Assembly (NCBI GenBank): GCA_014338405.1
Contig: JTDE01000691.1
Span: 116,694-180,693 of the forward strand
Reading direction: 5' to 3'
DNA length: 64,000 bases
DNA from: Paragonimus skrjabini miyazakii
Lineage: Eukaryota; Platyhelminthes; Trematoda; Plagiorchiida; Troglotrematidae
The position numbers and the translations under genes are program-made. The notes beneath the pieces were generated by a model. The model had not been told where the DNA came from. It saw only the letters and a program-made list of their open reading frames with translations, and searched no databases. Of this stretch, positions 36,900-50,090 are shown piece after piece (position 1 is the first letter of the stretch; the number at the start of each line of letters is the position of its first letter).

Positions 36900-39800
36900 G
36901 ATAAGGGTGGTATAGACTCAACAATTCCTACAGTCATAAGAATGAATGAGTCTGATAGCATTGGAAGTTTCACCAACATGACTTGTAGGTTTGGCGGTGT
37001 GATAAGCTTCGCAGTCATTATACTACGTAGGAAGCTGGCCACCCTGAGGACGCTGGTTGAGGAGTGAGTGAAAACAGTGTTGGACGCAGTCAGAAGAGGC
37101 CTTGGGAAGATGAAGTGGGCCATCAGAAGACAAGGCACCGGTTCAAGGCGGTCAAGTCTGAACAAGGGACGGATCCCTCCGTGCACGCCGTCGCTGTGCA
37201 AGGATTATGAGACAGGGCAATACCAGAAATAAATCAAGAATCGCAACGACAGTTGTTGGCTAGGCAGTTTATTGAGGGTCTCCCAATGGCTGCTAACGAT
37301 TAACTCCAAATCGTCCGTGTTGGCCGGCGGATGGACTGTGATAAGCTTATGAAGGTGACGCGTGATCTGAGAGGTATGCCCATGGCCTCGGTGGATGCGA
37401 ACAAAATTACGGACAAGAAGGCACTGGAAAAAATACAGAAGGTTGTGGGACAGTTGACAGTGGGTGTAGCTACGCTGAGAATAATATCGCGGAAGAACGA
37501 TAGGCAAGAGATCTGCTATAGTTGCGTGGGGGGAGAATGGAAGCAAGGGTGTCCAACGCAGTGGTACAGGAAGTCTAAACATAGTGTTCCATGACTGTTA
37601 TTTTTTTGTTAGACGAGTGAACTAAGAACGGGAGCTATTGAGAAGGGGCTCGTATACACAAGAGTTGATGTTGAAGGAGAGATAGAAAAATGCTTGGTCG
37701 ATACCGACGGCGGACCTTTCGTTGATCGCCCGTGGAAAGAAACAAAGCGCAGAACCGACATTTATGATTATCAGAAAAACTGGGGGTCATAACCTGTTGT
37801 TGATGGCATGAAAAAATGCGGAGTGTGTATCGACAGCCAGGTTGTGAAGTAACGTTTCATTTTGTCCTCAGAAACTAAGCAAACGAACCTTGGAGCAGAT
37901 TTCCTCTCCAGAAGAGATATCGTTATTAAATTGAAGCACTATCTGCCAAGTACGGTTCTTTGACATTCACAGGACAGCAACGATGTAACGTCAACCAAAT
38001 GAGCACAACCAAAACTCCCATTAGCACAACCCCCTACTCTGGGGAACGGTTAAGAAACACTTTGGGTTATTCATGAACGATGATGATCCGTACGCCTTCT
38101 GCAGTTGGAGTGCGCATGAAATACCAAAAATCTGAACATTCCCACCTGACGCACCCCGTAGGATATGAGTTAATCTTGAAGAGGAGGTAAAAAGGCAAAT
38201 ACAGAACATGATGGATGAAGACATTTCGAAGAAGCCAGCAGTCTGTACAACTCGCCTGTACTCCTGGTGAAGAACTCCATAGGAGAATACCGCTTTTGTG
38301 TAGATATTTTACGGTTGAATGAGATAACACTGAACACAGCTGTGCCAATACAATCCGTCACTGCTATTTTTGGTAAGTTTCAACAATCGAAGTTGTTCAT
38401 GGTATTGGACTTACACTCCAGATACTGGCAAGTACCAATCAAACCGCATTAACAGTGAGCGAAAAACAGTACCAATTCAAATGCTTGCTGTTTGGTTAAT
38501 CTGAGGCTCTGTTCACATTTCGACTCATGATGGTTCAGCTGGTAAAACGACTAGATAATGTGGCGGTGTATGGAGATGATTTTATTATATACAGTAACAA
38601 GGAATCAAAACATACAGCCCGTCTAAAAACTGTCTTAAAACGAATTATAAACTCTGATCTCTAGATGGAAGCTGATAATCCTAACTCGGATGGTTATCGG
38701 TGGTGTCACTGAAACATGAGGTTGGTGGCGATGAACGTAAGCCCCTGCCAGAGAAAATAATATAGGTTCAGGAAGCTGTGGCTCAGAATCATAAGTGCAT
38801 GTTGAGACAATTTCTGGGTCGAGCGGAGTACCGTTGTCGGTTCATAAGAATTTTTCATTCCATTACGTTCCCACAGTACCAGTCCTTTCTAAGGAATGAA
38901 AAATTTGAATCTACCGATGGCGCCTCGATGGCGTTTGCATGAGTACAACAAAATTTAACGAACGGCAACTAACGCTGAAAAGTCCGAATGCAAAAATGTT
39001 CATCGTAGCAGCAGGTACAAGTGACCGCGACATTGGGGTAGTACTCAAGCAGGAGGAAGAAGTAATCGAATATGCCAACAAAGTGCTGGCGCCATCCGAG
39101 CAACAGTATACAGTCGTTGAGGAAGAACGTTTAGCAATCGTCTTGGCACTCGGCAAGTAGACGCCGTGCTTGCTAACCATTCTACTTAGAGACAGACGAA
39201 AAACCAGTAGAATGTATCAGGACTGCGAGGGACCCAAGAAGCGAATTGACCCGGTGGGCATTGCGTCGACAAGATATGACTTCACGATCGACTTTATGTC
39301 TGGTTCTAGCAATTGTGCCACTGATTTTCCTTCTCGACAAACCATTAAAGGTGACTTTGGGGGTCAACGTTTTGGCAATGGAGCAGGACCCATGAGTACC
39401 AATGCATCTGTAGCGTCCAACGGAAGATGATTGACACTCTGGCAAGGGGCCAAATACGAACGACCAGGAGCTGAAAATAATCCATTCGCAATAGAGGAGA
39501 GTCGATGTGAATGGTGCAAGCGTATTTACATCACAGCATGAAGCTGGCAACCCCCATGTGGTGATCACTCTGAGATAACTGAGGAGGAGCATGGTAGCAA
39601 ACTAACATGAAACGGCACCCATTAGATGCACCAGGAGGTACGATCCATTATAACAAAAAGCCCACTAACTGAAGATGAGGAATGAAATGGCGGCTCATAT
39701 GTGTTAGTGTTAAGTACTGAAAGGTAACAATGGGGAGCACAGCAGCCTCTGCAGCTGATACCGGTCTACGAAATCGGTTAACTCCAGTCGGTGGATCTTA

Positions 39801-40710
39801 CGGGTCCATTTTCATTGAGCGCTTGCGGTGACCAGTATGTTCTGGCCAGGACAGAATATTTTACCCGTTGGATCGAAACGACTGGCGTTCGGGACCAGAA
39901 GGCGTCTTCCATAGTAGACATAATGATGAAATACATCGTGGCGATCCACGGCGTACCAAAAGCTACCCTGACGTATCTAGGACCATGTTTTGGAAGTCAG
40001 GCTTTTCAACTACGTATGCAGCAACTGGGAATTAAGTACATTCGAACAGAACTATATCACCCGCAAATGAATCTGCCTACTGACCGTAAAAATCGAAAAA
40101 TCAAGGAGCAGTTGTCAACCAAGGGAGGCGACTAGGAGTCTGCATTACCACCGGTTTTATTGGCCCACCACACATCTGTTCATACAAGCACAAAGAACTC
40201 TCCGTTTTGGTTGATGTACGGTAGAATCTTTTTACTTCTAGTGGATCAGTAAATTGGAATGTGTGCACACTGCAGTGTTTCCACTAGAGAACTGGTCGCC
40301 GAAAGAGGAAGAGCAAAACAAAATCTGGAGGCGTCTCGGGCTCCTACAAAACAACAATCAGCGGTTCATCGTCTCGACAAAGCCAGAGTTTTCAATCCAG
40401 GAGAAAGGTTCAATTATCGCTATGTTTTGAACACAGGCACCAACGGTCTAGGCTCAAGGAAACATCTGCCTAAATGAAAAGATCCGTATTTGGTGATGTT
40501 AAGACGGGCCCAGTATATGCGATCAAGAGGGAAGGGGAGACGAAACATATATGGCAGTGAGCTAGCAAAATGGCACGATATACGGGCGCAACAAACTAGA
40601 AGAAGATCAGTGGACCGAAAGACAACACTCACCATCCCTGTGCGCCCAAAGACGGATAGTCAAAACATCGAACCTTCCATAGTTGTGCATGCAGGCCCAG
40701 AATAGAATGC
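36900..40710 (+). pseudogene. Ty3/gypsy-type LTR retrotransposon, internal region, decayed
   Basis: The order is gag then pol. Gag remnants include RQLLARQFIEGLPMAAND near 37241 and a damaged CCHC knuckle (CYSCVGGEWKQGCPTQ, 37513-37560) in which the His is Trp and the spacing is short. An aspartic protease remnant reads CLVDTDGG near 37695, with DTD instead of DTG. RT has YRFCVDILRLNEIT, VLDLHSRYWQVPI and YGDD (38569-38580). RNase H has IEYANKVLAPSEQQYTVVEE, followed by the connection RYDFTIDFMSGSSNCATDFP. Integrase is at 39791-40135. Many stops and frame changes are present. No LTR pair, primer site or target duplication was found. Confidence 0.85.
39791..40135 (+). pseudogene. Ty3/gypsy integrase core with lost catalytic residues
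   Basis: The frame of 114 codons contains VDLTGPFSLSACGDQYVLA and EYFTRW, the start of the integrase core with its first Asp. The second catalytic position, normally in TDxGxxF, reads TYLGPCFGSQ, so Asp is Tyr. The third, normally Glu in the ERxNR motif, is Asp in TDRKNRKIKEQL. Two of the three DDE residues are therefore altered and the enzyme could not be active. It belongs to the element at 36900-40710, and the C-terminal remnant continues to about 40700. Confidence 0.85.
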
Positions 40711-41331
40711 CTGCATAGATGTGACGTTAAATTCGCCAAATCCGCTTAACCCACGTGGGCCGTGTTACGTGATTAAGTCGCACGAATCACACTGGACAGA
40801 CAATGATGACTGACATCTCGCCCCAGTGATCTGTTATCTACCACCGCCATCGTACCCATGTAAATTTGTTGTAATTAATCTATTGATGAAACGCTGAAAA
40901 CAAGCTTGTTCGTTATGCGTTTCTTCCCAAAATTAAAATGGGTGCATTCAAGGTAGTGAGACAACACTGTCATTTGGGTAGAAACGGTCAGCTATTGAGT
41001 AGGAGTCAAGAAACCTCAAAGAGGGGAGGGTTTTGCATAGTGCGCAACGTTGTTTGTGAGTAGTATAGCACGACCCGTACGTACCAAAACTGTTGGGCAG
41101 GTAAAAACGCCAGGAAGACCGGGAGCTAGAAGAAACTATTGGAAACGTGTGTATAAATTGTGCATGACGTGTCATCAACGAGAATGTCTCTGTGCTACCG
41201 CCAAGTATATTAATGCACGACAGTCGTGCAAAATAGTGTTCACGTTCGTTCAATATTTCCACATACCTTGTAACAGATTTCTTGCAGTAAACAACGTCCC
41301 ATACCAAACGTCTTTTGCGATCACATCAGTT
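40711..41331. other. No gene recognised
   Basis: Probably the end of the Ty3/gypsy element. An open frame crossing 41050-41330 includes a basic stretch PGRPGARRNYWKRVYK that may be the tail of its pol. No LTR boundary can be fixed. Confidence 0.35.
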
Positions 41332-41550
41332 ATGGTGAGCAGTTGGAGCCGTATCGACAGTAGTACCCTCTGTTTAATACTTCTACTTATCTTGCGTCAC
41401 GTTACTCCCCGATTAAACCCTTCACCAATACAGCCACCATTAAATGACTCGGAACAACATTCGGCTAACATAACTAATCGTTCGTTTGCCCCAAGTTTTT
41501 CAAGACTTAAGACATTGACACCCTTGTTATCTTACGGATTGGATGATTAG
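41332..41550 (+). CDS. Possible small secreted protein, 72 residues
   Basis: From ATG at 41332 the frame reads MVSSWSRIDSSTLCLILLLI, a plausible signal sequence or anchor. It continues with a Pro-, Ser- and Asn-rich part and ends FSRLKTLTPLLSYGLDD before TAG. It lies at the end of a longer open frame that begins upstream, so the start is a choice based only on the hydrophobic N-terminus. No family is recognised and no polyadenylation signal stands out. It may be chance coding in repeat-derived DNA. Confidence 0.25.
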   Translation: MVSSWSRIDSSTLCLILLLILRHVTPRLNPSPIQPPLNDSEQHSANITNRSFAPSFSRLKTLTPLLSYGLDD

Positions 41551-42685
41551 TTTCTTCATACCCTTTAATATTCATAAGCGTGTTTTCTGTTATTATTGTT
41601 GAATAGAGAAACGTCAATAAGTATACTGATATCTGTCTAAGTTAGTTTTTTTTGCTATAGAACATTGAGAAATTTTTCATTCATTTTCTGGTCAACCTTC
41701 TTGTTGGATATAAGTAAATCTGTATCTTCGCCTAACGAACATTTCCGTGAGCGTTAGCTAAACCCTTGGGAATCGAAACGCAATTTTGTGAGACAAAACT
41801 GGTGAACCTATGTCTCACACAGTCTCAATCGAAACACAAATAGGGTTGCTTAATCTAATTTTGGATTGATCAGACAAATCGAATCAAATAAATTCTCATA
41901 TCTTCGTTCTCACCCGCCCGTGAAAATTTACGAGGGCAAACGGGAAACCGACTCATATCCCAGGACGCATTGATCGGCCATGATGAACGAGATGGAAGTG
42001 GGTTTGTTGTAATGAATCCAAATTTGTCGTCATTTAAATCAGTCGCAAGTGATGTGAAAAGGAAGCTTCACTCTCGAACCCCTAAATTTCCGATTCCAAA
42101 AAGGGGCTGAAACAATGGATGCAGTGGTCTTGGGAAATATATGAAAGTGACCGCAATCTATCGTGAACCTTCCGCCCTATGTGTCAATAAGAATATAAAA
42201 AAGCTACTTTATGGACACAGATCTACTGTGAATAGCATTGGTCACAAAGCTTTGTCTACAGTTTCTATGTGATGCTTTAATCTACTCATCAATATAGAAT
42301 AAAATTTTGAAAGTACAAACACTTTGGTTTTGATGTGAGGGCCTTTTAGTCCCATAACACCCGACCGATGTAAGCATTACACCTGGATTTAAACACCGAT
42401 GCATTTTCATCACAAACAACGGATATGTACATATCGTTAATATTGAGGTTTTATCAAAACAGTTTTGAAAGTTCTGTAGAACCTTAGAAAGAAAAATCTC
42501 TTTGGATGATCCTAACTGTCAGCTTACCGTGACTAACACTTCATGTCATACAATAATGATGAAAAGCGTACCGGAATCAACAAAAATATCTACATGGCAT
42601 TTAGACACTATATATATAAATATGTATAAGATGAACGGTTTTACGTCATGGAGAATTTGGTGTCCTGCAGCAATTTGACTGCATG
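41551..42685. other. No gene recognised
   Basis: AT-rich, with short open frames only and a short TA-rich patch near 42610. Confidence 0.45.
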
Positions 42686-42785
42686 TGTCGAACACTTTTG
42701 CTAATGACGCCTTAATTTCACTTCGGTTGTTTGTTTGCAAGGGTGTAGGCACCTTGTTTTTGAATTTTTGAGTATAGACAGCCTA
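42686..42785 (+). mobile_element. RTE-like LINE 3' tail fragment
   Basis: GCTAATGACGCCTTAATTTC, CGGTTGTTTGTTTGCAAGGG and GTTTTTGAATTTTTGAGTAT align in order with the LINE 3' ends at 17125-17215 and 31560-31650. The hairpin region survives as CAAGGGTG and CACCTTG (42738-42756). Upstream homology fades quickly. Confidence 0.65.
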
Positions 42786-45700
42786 AAAAACAAGCTCGTT
42801 CTCATTGGTTCATCAACAAGCTAAATACATCACACTCTTACAGAGGAATCATTAAGGTGTGAACAAACGACGGATGGTTAATGAGGTCGGTCAAATCAGT
42901 GTCAAACCCTAATCAAATACCCACTCGAACAATGAGTGTTTACAAGCCTACAGAGTGGGGGGCTGGTCAGAGCAGTTTCAAAGTATGAATGAAATGTTTT
43001 CGGTCACTCAAGGGTAGATTATACAGAAGAATTTCAGTAATTTCAGCTGTAGACAGAATTCTACGCTCCACTGCTCTCGACTGGGTTACCTTAACATGCT
43101 AATCTGGACGAAACGCCTCTATTACATTGATAGAGTTTCGAATCCACTGAGTGTGCTAGAATGGCGCTGTTGACTGATTCCCTTATGCCAATGTTGACCG
43201 AAGCTGGGTGGTGTTTGCGAACCTCTTAAGATAAGCGTCTGGTCATGTGATCAACATAACTAGTTCCAGAGGAACAAGTGACTGAGTTGAGGCAGAACGA
43301 GGCTACAGAAGTAGGCACTTTATCTTCTAGGCATGGGCACAAAGTCGTTTTGGAAATAAGTTGGACGCGTAACTTGGTGGCGCAAAACTGCAATTGAGAG
43401 CCAACGCGTAATAGTTTCGGCCAACGTATCGCCTTTGACCTCATTAACCATTTGTGTTCCGTTTATCCCTCTAATGAATTACTTGTGAAATTGTAAAATG
43501 AATTGTGATGACTTTGGCCTGATGACAAATCACTAAAATCGAGCTGGTTCGCTATATCGTATTCTTCGTAATAATATTTCTGCACGTGAAGTTTTAGTAG
43601 ACACGATATCGGTCTATCGCATTCGTAATCCGACAACCAGTTTAGAGATAATAAAAGATTCAATTCAATCGGAGTAGCATGAAACCTTCTTCAATATTGA
43701 ATCTATGTATAACCACCAAGTAATTGGCTTGGAGGCTATGGTGTTCGAGAGTACTTCGAATGGAAAAGTGTACTTACTCAGACGATTCAACAAACTATTG
43801 AATGGGAACTTTCAAATGATTAAAAATATGTAGTTCAATCTTCGTTCTCAATGAAGGGTACTACTGTTACGTCATCCTTACTTACTTCATTTCACCAATT
43901 TTTAGATGAATTAAGACTTCATCCGACCTTTATAGGTTCGCAAATTACACGATGAAAAATGACCCGATAATCGAGTTTTACCGCATTAACTTCATCTTTT
44001 GTTATGGCACAATTCACTAAAGAACATTATATCCTACTGAATGATTTTCAAATCTAAATGACCAGAGTGAAAAATTCCGAAGACCTTCGAGTTAGCTATC
44101 ACCAAAATGAATAATACTTCCTAAAGCATGATTTACTACACTTAATACTTAGTGCATACCCCGATGACTTCGCAGGAGACGACATAAATCTGAGCTCTGG
44201 GAGTTTAGTAATAACTGCTAGTGAGACTTTTGTTGGTATATGCGAACCCTTATACACTTTTAAGAAGCAAACCGATATTTCATAAGCAATCCATCAACGT
44301 TAGGTCACGAAGTGTCTTTTTTCACTACCCAACTGAAGGACGCAGTTGCTGTCCCACGGTAATGAATATTAAGCCGTTTATTTTGAATAAGGTAACCAAA
44401 ACCGACTGTGATTTCTGTCGGTGTACCGCACTACTTTCACTCATTCGACAGGATATGCTTGACGTTCGGTGAACGTCAGAGTAAGAAAAAGTCATTCAAC
44501 TGATGCTATTCTGGGAAATATCGTAACAGCATTTCAAAACTTTTCTGCTGGATCGATAGTAAAAGCAGTTGAACAGTTATCCCGGTTTCAACCACACAGA
44601 TTATTTCTATTCCAGCCAAAGCCAGCTACCAAGCGTTGAGGAAAGTTGAAAAGGCCAGATTAGCATTAGCTAAGTGAAAACTTAGCAGTGCATATTAACC
44701 TGCATCTAATACAATGACGAGATTTTGGACAATTTGAAGGCACGTCTGTGTTAGGGATATCTATAGGGGCCAGTCAAAGTAGGTCATACCAATATTCACC
44801 GTTGAAAAGTCAATCTCCCTTGTTCCCAAATCATTCAGAATGATTTAAAATTAGCAGGGTTTTTATCCTTGTAAGCGACTTATCGTGAAGCTGTAAGAAT
44901 GTTACGAGAAAAACTGTCTGAACTACTCCAGCGGGCGAAAGCATTATTGTCAGGAAGTGATGTGGCTTGAGAAGGATCTCAGAGCTAACCTAATAGTAAC
45001 GGTTTGCAATGTCTTTCCGGCTAATTGTGTGGATGAATTGGTTATGTTGGATACAACGAAAAATTTGTTCCTTATATTAACACAATGCGTAGGTTTCAGC
45101 AGCCGTTCATTACGTTAGTTATAACAATACAAATCATTTCCAGCACAGAATATAGTGTCTGTAGCACGGTAATCGATTATCAGGTTTATAGATCTCGTCT
45201 GAGTTCAACTGGAAGCAGCTGAAGCATACTTACCCATTAAGTTTGTATGCAGATACGGTAGAATCGGAGGTTGCTTGTGGACAAAAGTGTGTTAACCTAC
45301 ACTCATCTGTGTTCGACTCCCTTCCCAAGAACGTGGAATTTCTTGGGATCATGAAGAGTGTGTCCCATATTAGCTGCTCCATAACAAAACATTCTTTTTG
45401 CTTGGCTTATACTCTTGCCAGAGCTGCTTATCCTGTTGTATTAACCTTGTATCTGTGATACCCTGTGATATGGCTGATACCAGAACTTTAACTCTAAAAA
45501 TGTTGGCGATAGGGTTAATGGGAATGCTTATAATTGATAAAAGTGCATATTGCCTCAAGATATACAATACACGCATAAGCGGATGCACATATACTGTCTA
45601 CTTAACTATTATTGTATGTAGCATGCCGTCATGATCGGAATATTTGAAATACCGGAGAAAACCAAATTTTAGCGCAATAATTCCGTTAAAGGTACGTTAA

Positions 45701-46837
45701 CTTGAGTTTTTGTTTGCATTCAGAATGGAACCATGAAAGCATGAAAGTGCATTGAAAGAAAGTACTAATCATCGCTTATACTCCTCACATCTTTTTGGAA
45801 CGTGGATAGGTTCTGTCTCAAATGCATATAGTTCAGCAGCGGTTTCTATAATAGTTTTTTCCCCTAGCTTTTAGCTGTCAGACAAATTTCACAAACTGGT
45901 TTCATGTGTGCTTCAGACTTATGGATGACCGACACTGTCGATTGCTAATTCAATCAATGGTGGATGACAGCATTAAATCGGTTGACATTTCAATTCAATT
46001 TTGAACACTGATTAACTCAAAGTATGTTCGAATTACCACTCAGATAGAAATCAAGTTTTCAATTTGTACATGGTTTTACAGAAAAGCTACCATACGAATG
46101 CTCGCTGAAGTCTTCGATAAGACTGAAAGTTGAAGTTTTCGAAGTACACCCAGGATACTCTTTGATTTATGAATGTAAATTATGGACTGGTCGCACTTTT
46201 ACCTGTAATACACGTGGATCACTGACCATTAAGGTCCGGAAAGGCTGAAACAAACCTTCCTTTCGAGGTACAGTTTGCAGCAAATGAAAGCTATATTCAC
46301 CATAGGAAATTATTTTTTTGACCTTACGTTCAGTGACATTCAATCATCTTGCAACTTCCGTTTAAGTGCACATGTGATGTGACCTCCACCTGTCAGAAGG
46401 CTTACAGGTCAGACAACAACAAGGTTTCCAAGCGCTCCGAAAGAATTGTCTATCTAAGTTGTTGTGGACTTGTGGAACATGTATGAGGCGGGAGCAAAAT
46501 GCCAAACTAGGAATTTTCTCCTCAGGGTCTACCACACCGACCGATCAATTGGTTAGGATGACCTTATCAGTTCAAAGTAACCATCATTCATCCACTCACT
46601 GCTGTCTGTCTGAATCTAAACACAACTGCTTCGAACTCATTTCCACATTTTCTCGGATATGAAAAAGCCAGATATGATAAGGGAAGAAACACATTTCCAG
46701 TTTTGGGTATCACAACAACCACAGACCAAACGGTGAGAAGTAGGTTGACAATGAAACGACGAAAGTGGTAAAGTATTCATTAAGTCAGAGCAAACCTTGA
46801 TAATTATTAGTGGGTGGTTGGAGAGTTGGGTTCATCT
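42786..46837. other. No gene recognised (probable intron)
   Basis: Short open frames only, including 83 codons at 44221-44472 (+) and 78 at 45398-45634 (+), without motifs. The 42.9-43.4 kb part is somewhat GC-richer and may be an old repeat. Confidence 0.45.
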
Positions 46838-47076
46838 AACTTAAATGTCATTCACAACTGAGCACAGCTGGTGCATTCCCGCAAACTTTCCAGTCAACCA
46901 CTTTCGAAAAACACTAGGCTTGACGTACGCTCTTGCTAGAGCCCGTCAGTAGCACATGCCCTTGACAGGGCCTGGTCTGCAACGACGGCTACGCTTCGAT
47001 AAGTTAACCGTGTTGACAATCGTTCAGATGACGTCATATTAGGCAAGACCGAATTATCATATGCAAACGCCCGGCC
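46838..47076 (-). mobile_element. tRNA-derived SINE, nearly full-length minus-strand copy
   Basis: On the minus strand the head CATATGATAATTCGGTCTTG matches the 31183 copy and defines the 5' end of the family. The body has CACGGTTAACTTATCG, GTGCTACTGACGGGCTC and GGTTGACTGGAAAGTTTG and ends GAATGACATTTAAGTTAG. Confidence 0.75.
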
Positions 47077-49990
47077 ACATTCGCTCGTAAGTAATGTAGA
47101 GTGCCCGATCGCTTTCAGAGAAACAGAGTAACTATCCTGTTAAAGTAAGTCGATAACTGTACGACCAGGACTTCTCTCCAATGCAGAATAGCGCAAATCA
47201 TAAAACTTGTTGTGGCATATTTCGATTCTTGGCTACTTGCAGGGGATTTTGGTTTATGTAAACTACCTTTAATATAGAACAACTCGTTACCTTGATGAAA
47301 TTGAAAGGACGCAAATCATGTGTTCGCCGGAGTGGTATTTTTACATTCTGAATACACACGGACATGTAACTAATTTTAAACATCAAAATATGTTTCCAAG
47401 GGGCGGAAGTCGTGGATCGAAAGATTAGACAGACAGATACGCAAGCGAAGCTTAAAAATATGGGGTTGCCGACTACCCTGGTAGTTAGTTACGTGTTCAC
47501 GTGTGATCAGAATGTACAAAATTTTACTCCGGGGAACGTTACACGATTTTTCTTCCCCTTGTCTTATTCAACTATTGTAATTGTCTGCAATTATGGGTAG
47601 TTGAACATAGTCTCACCCTAACATAGAAGCTCTTACAAACCAAATGAATGTGCAGAAAGTCTGATAGATTTCAGAGATTAGCTGAAGTAGAACAAATTTA
47701 CCCCCACAATCCGCAACCAGTATGGTGGTTAGTAAGCATGAACAAGTTCGCGTTACCAAGGACAGGTACATTCAGGGGAGTCTGTAAGCTTCCTGTTTTG
47801 AGAACGGATGGAAAATGTCTATAAGCTGAGATGGATATTAGGGAGACATGAGGACAACGGTAGGGTAGCCCATTTGCCAAATGCAGTATTAACTACTAGT
47901 ATCGAACAGATTGATCTAATAGTTAGTTTGAAGTAGCAGAATGGGTGAACTCAGGCCATTTTATGAATTGGTGGTTCAGTAAAACTTGAATACTAATCTG
48001 TAGTTTACTTGTTTTGCACTGTTGCATAGATAAGAAGTTCATTATTTTGAAAAAACTACACGGATCATTCCACATTATCACAGAGGGCACATTGTGTTAA
48101 TCCGATGGAAAACAGATAGATTATGATTGATTCCTTCAATCCATATACAGCAGTGGCCTCTGTGCAGGTGATATTCACTCGACGACATTTAACTCTTTGA
48201 GGAAACCAAGTTTGGTTTCCCCAAGGATGGTCAGATGAACTAGTTTCTACGAACACATTTTGGTCTACTATTCTGATGGTAACAGATGATCTGTGGATAA
48301 AGCTCCATTTTACTGACAATCCAATACTTTGCTTGTAATACGTTTGAGTCATGTAGTACAATTATCTGTAGTTTTTAAAGTAAGCATGCATGGTATTTTG
48401 TAAGTAAATATTATGGACATGTAAATATTGCGACAAGTATTGAGTACATTTCAAACTTAATAAACTGAAGCACGTAATAAATTTTCTGTGTTGTCTGTAT
48501 TCAGGTGCAATAATTAAGTAGAACCAGAGTGAGTACCAAATTTTCCAAACACCAACAGAAACACGTGGTGCTCACAATTAAATCAAATCTTCCAATTTTT
48601 ATCAGTTGAACCGGTACGTTTTCAAACTTATTTTCAGATGTAATTTAACGCTGTCACCCATGGTATATTTTGTTATTAGTAGAATCCACTAGGATGGCTC
48701 TTTGGTGTTTTCATTTGATCCCCTTTAACATCACTTAGTTCAGAAACAAATCAAAATAGATCGTATTGATGGGCCAAAGCAATTGAAGAAACAGGAACCC
48801 AGGACACCTTAAATAAATTCTGATAAAAAGTACTTGTCCGGAGACATTCACAATACCTGAGAAACTGACCTGGGACAGGTCTCGTGATAAGTGAAATCTT
48901 GGGGAAACTGCTAGGAATATGACATCTGGGTTACCTATATTCAGAAACTTTTTATTATTACATTCTATACAACCTGCCAGCTATTGATCGAAGTGGCAGA
49001 CTTGATAAGTTATCTATATTTTTCGTAAGTGGACCACAGCGAACAGGAACAGCTGCGGAGGTGTGCCAAATTCTCAGTTAAGTATGTGCTACTGGACCAA
49101 GTTACAAAAACATAGGAGCATAGCTGTTTCATTTGCATACATCAAGCAGAAAATTTCCAGAACGAGTTCGACCGAGAAAATGGGCAGTTCAGTTGGTTGT
49201 ATCAATGGTTGACCCAAGGTTGCGCTTTAGATGGACGGTGGTAACAAGTACAAAGCTTGTTTCCTCTACTAGGTGTAAACTTTATGGTGCAAAGCAGCCG
49301 AAGCTTTGGACGGAGATGGTTGCGAACAGGATGCCAACTGGCATTGCCATTGAAGGTATACGTTAGTCGGACTAAGTTGTAATTATACGGCAAAATAGCA
49401 GACGCACGTGAATGCATGTATGAACAAAAAACAGGTTTTGGTTAGGTCCGCAAATCAGACGTTGATTTTATCGAGCGTGTTTTACACCGTGATCTGCTAC
49501 ATTAAAGTGGTGAGCGAGAGTTCTGTACAGAGGAAGCTGACGCCTGATTAAGGCACTAATATCCAATTTGCTTAATGACTGACGTCTCCCCTCCACCGAG
49601 CAGAATTTGAGTAAATTGCTAGTGGGCATGTGCCAGCCTACCGGATCAAACACATGAGGTCAGTCAGTAAGGCAAGCATGCAATCGTACAAGAATACACG
49701 GAAACCAACAATTGCCAAAAGCGATATGAAATGGCGAGGGGACTGGGTCGCGCCAAAGAAAGAAGATTCGTTACTTAACACACAGATGGAATTATTCAAA
49801 ACGGATATTTTATATTCGATACACGGAATTGCTATTTCGAACAATCATTTTCGGTCAAAAAAACTGCTGCATTATCAATTAACCTTTGTAAAGTCATCAA
49901 AAACGAAAATAATAGGTTCATATACTATCGCGGAGTAAGAACTATTTTGTCGAGCAGCTTGTCATCCTGAAATTTATGGATGAGAGCCTT
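47077..49990. other. No gene recognised
   Basis: The 98-codon frame at 48065-48361 (-) looks protein-like and extracellular (SVTIRIVDQNVFVETSSSD, WGNQTWFPQRVKCRRVNITC) and has acceptor-like CAG upstream, but no family is recognised. Frames at 49133-49366 (+) and 49630-49938 (+) are likewise unassigned. Confidence 0.4.
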
Positions 49991-50090
49991 NNNNNNNNNN
50001 NNNNNNNNNNNNNNNNNNNNNNNNNNNNNNNNNNNNNNNNNNNNNNNNNNNNNNNNNNNNNNNNNNNNNNNNNNNNNNNNNNNNNNNNNN
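49991..50090. other. Assembly gap, exactly 100 N
   Basis: Exactly 100 N, probably a placeholder for unknown length. It lies in the proposed 50-kb intron, so that intron length is uncertain. Confidence 0.98.

Noticed and set aside
36600..41300. LTR pair of the Ty3/gypsy element
   Set aside because: No matching direct repeats, primer-binding site or polypurine tract could be found by eye on the two sides.
41050..41331. Upstream part of the 166-codon frame as a host gene
   Set aside because: It follows directly on the dead gypsy element, reads like a basic pol tail and has no domain or splice context.
49630..49938. 102-codon plus-strand frame
   Set aside because: No motif, no splice context, and an equally open frame on the other strand.
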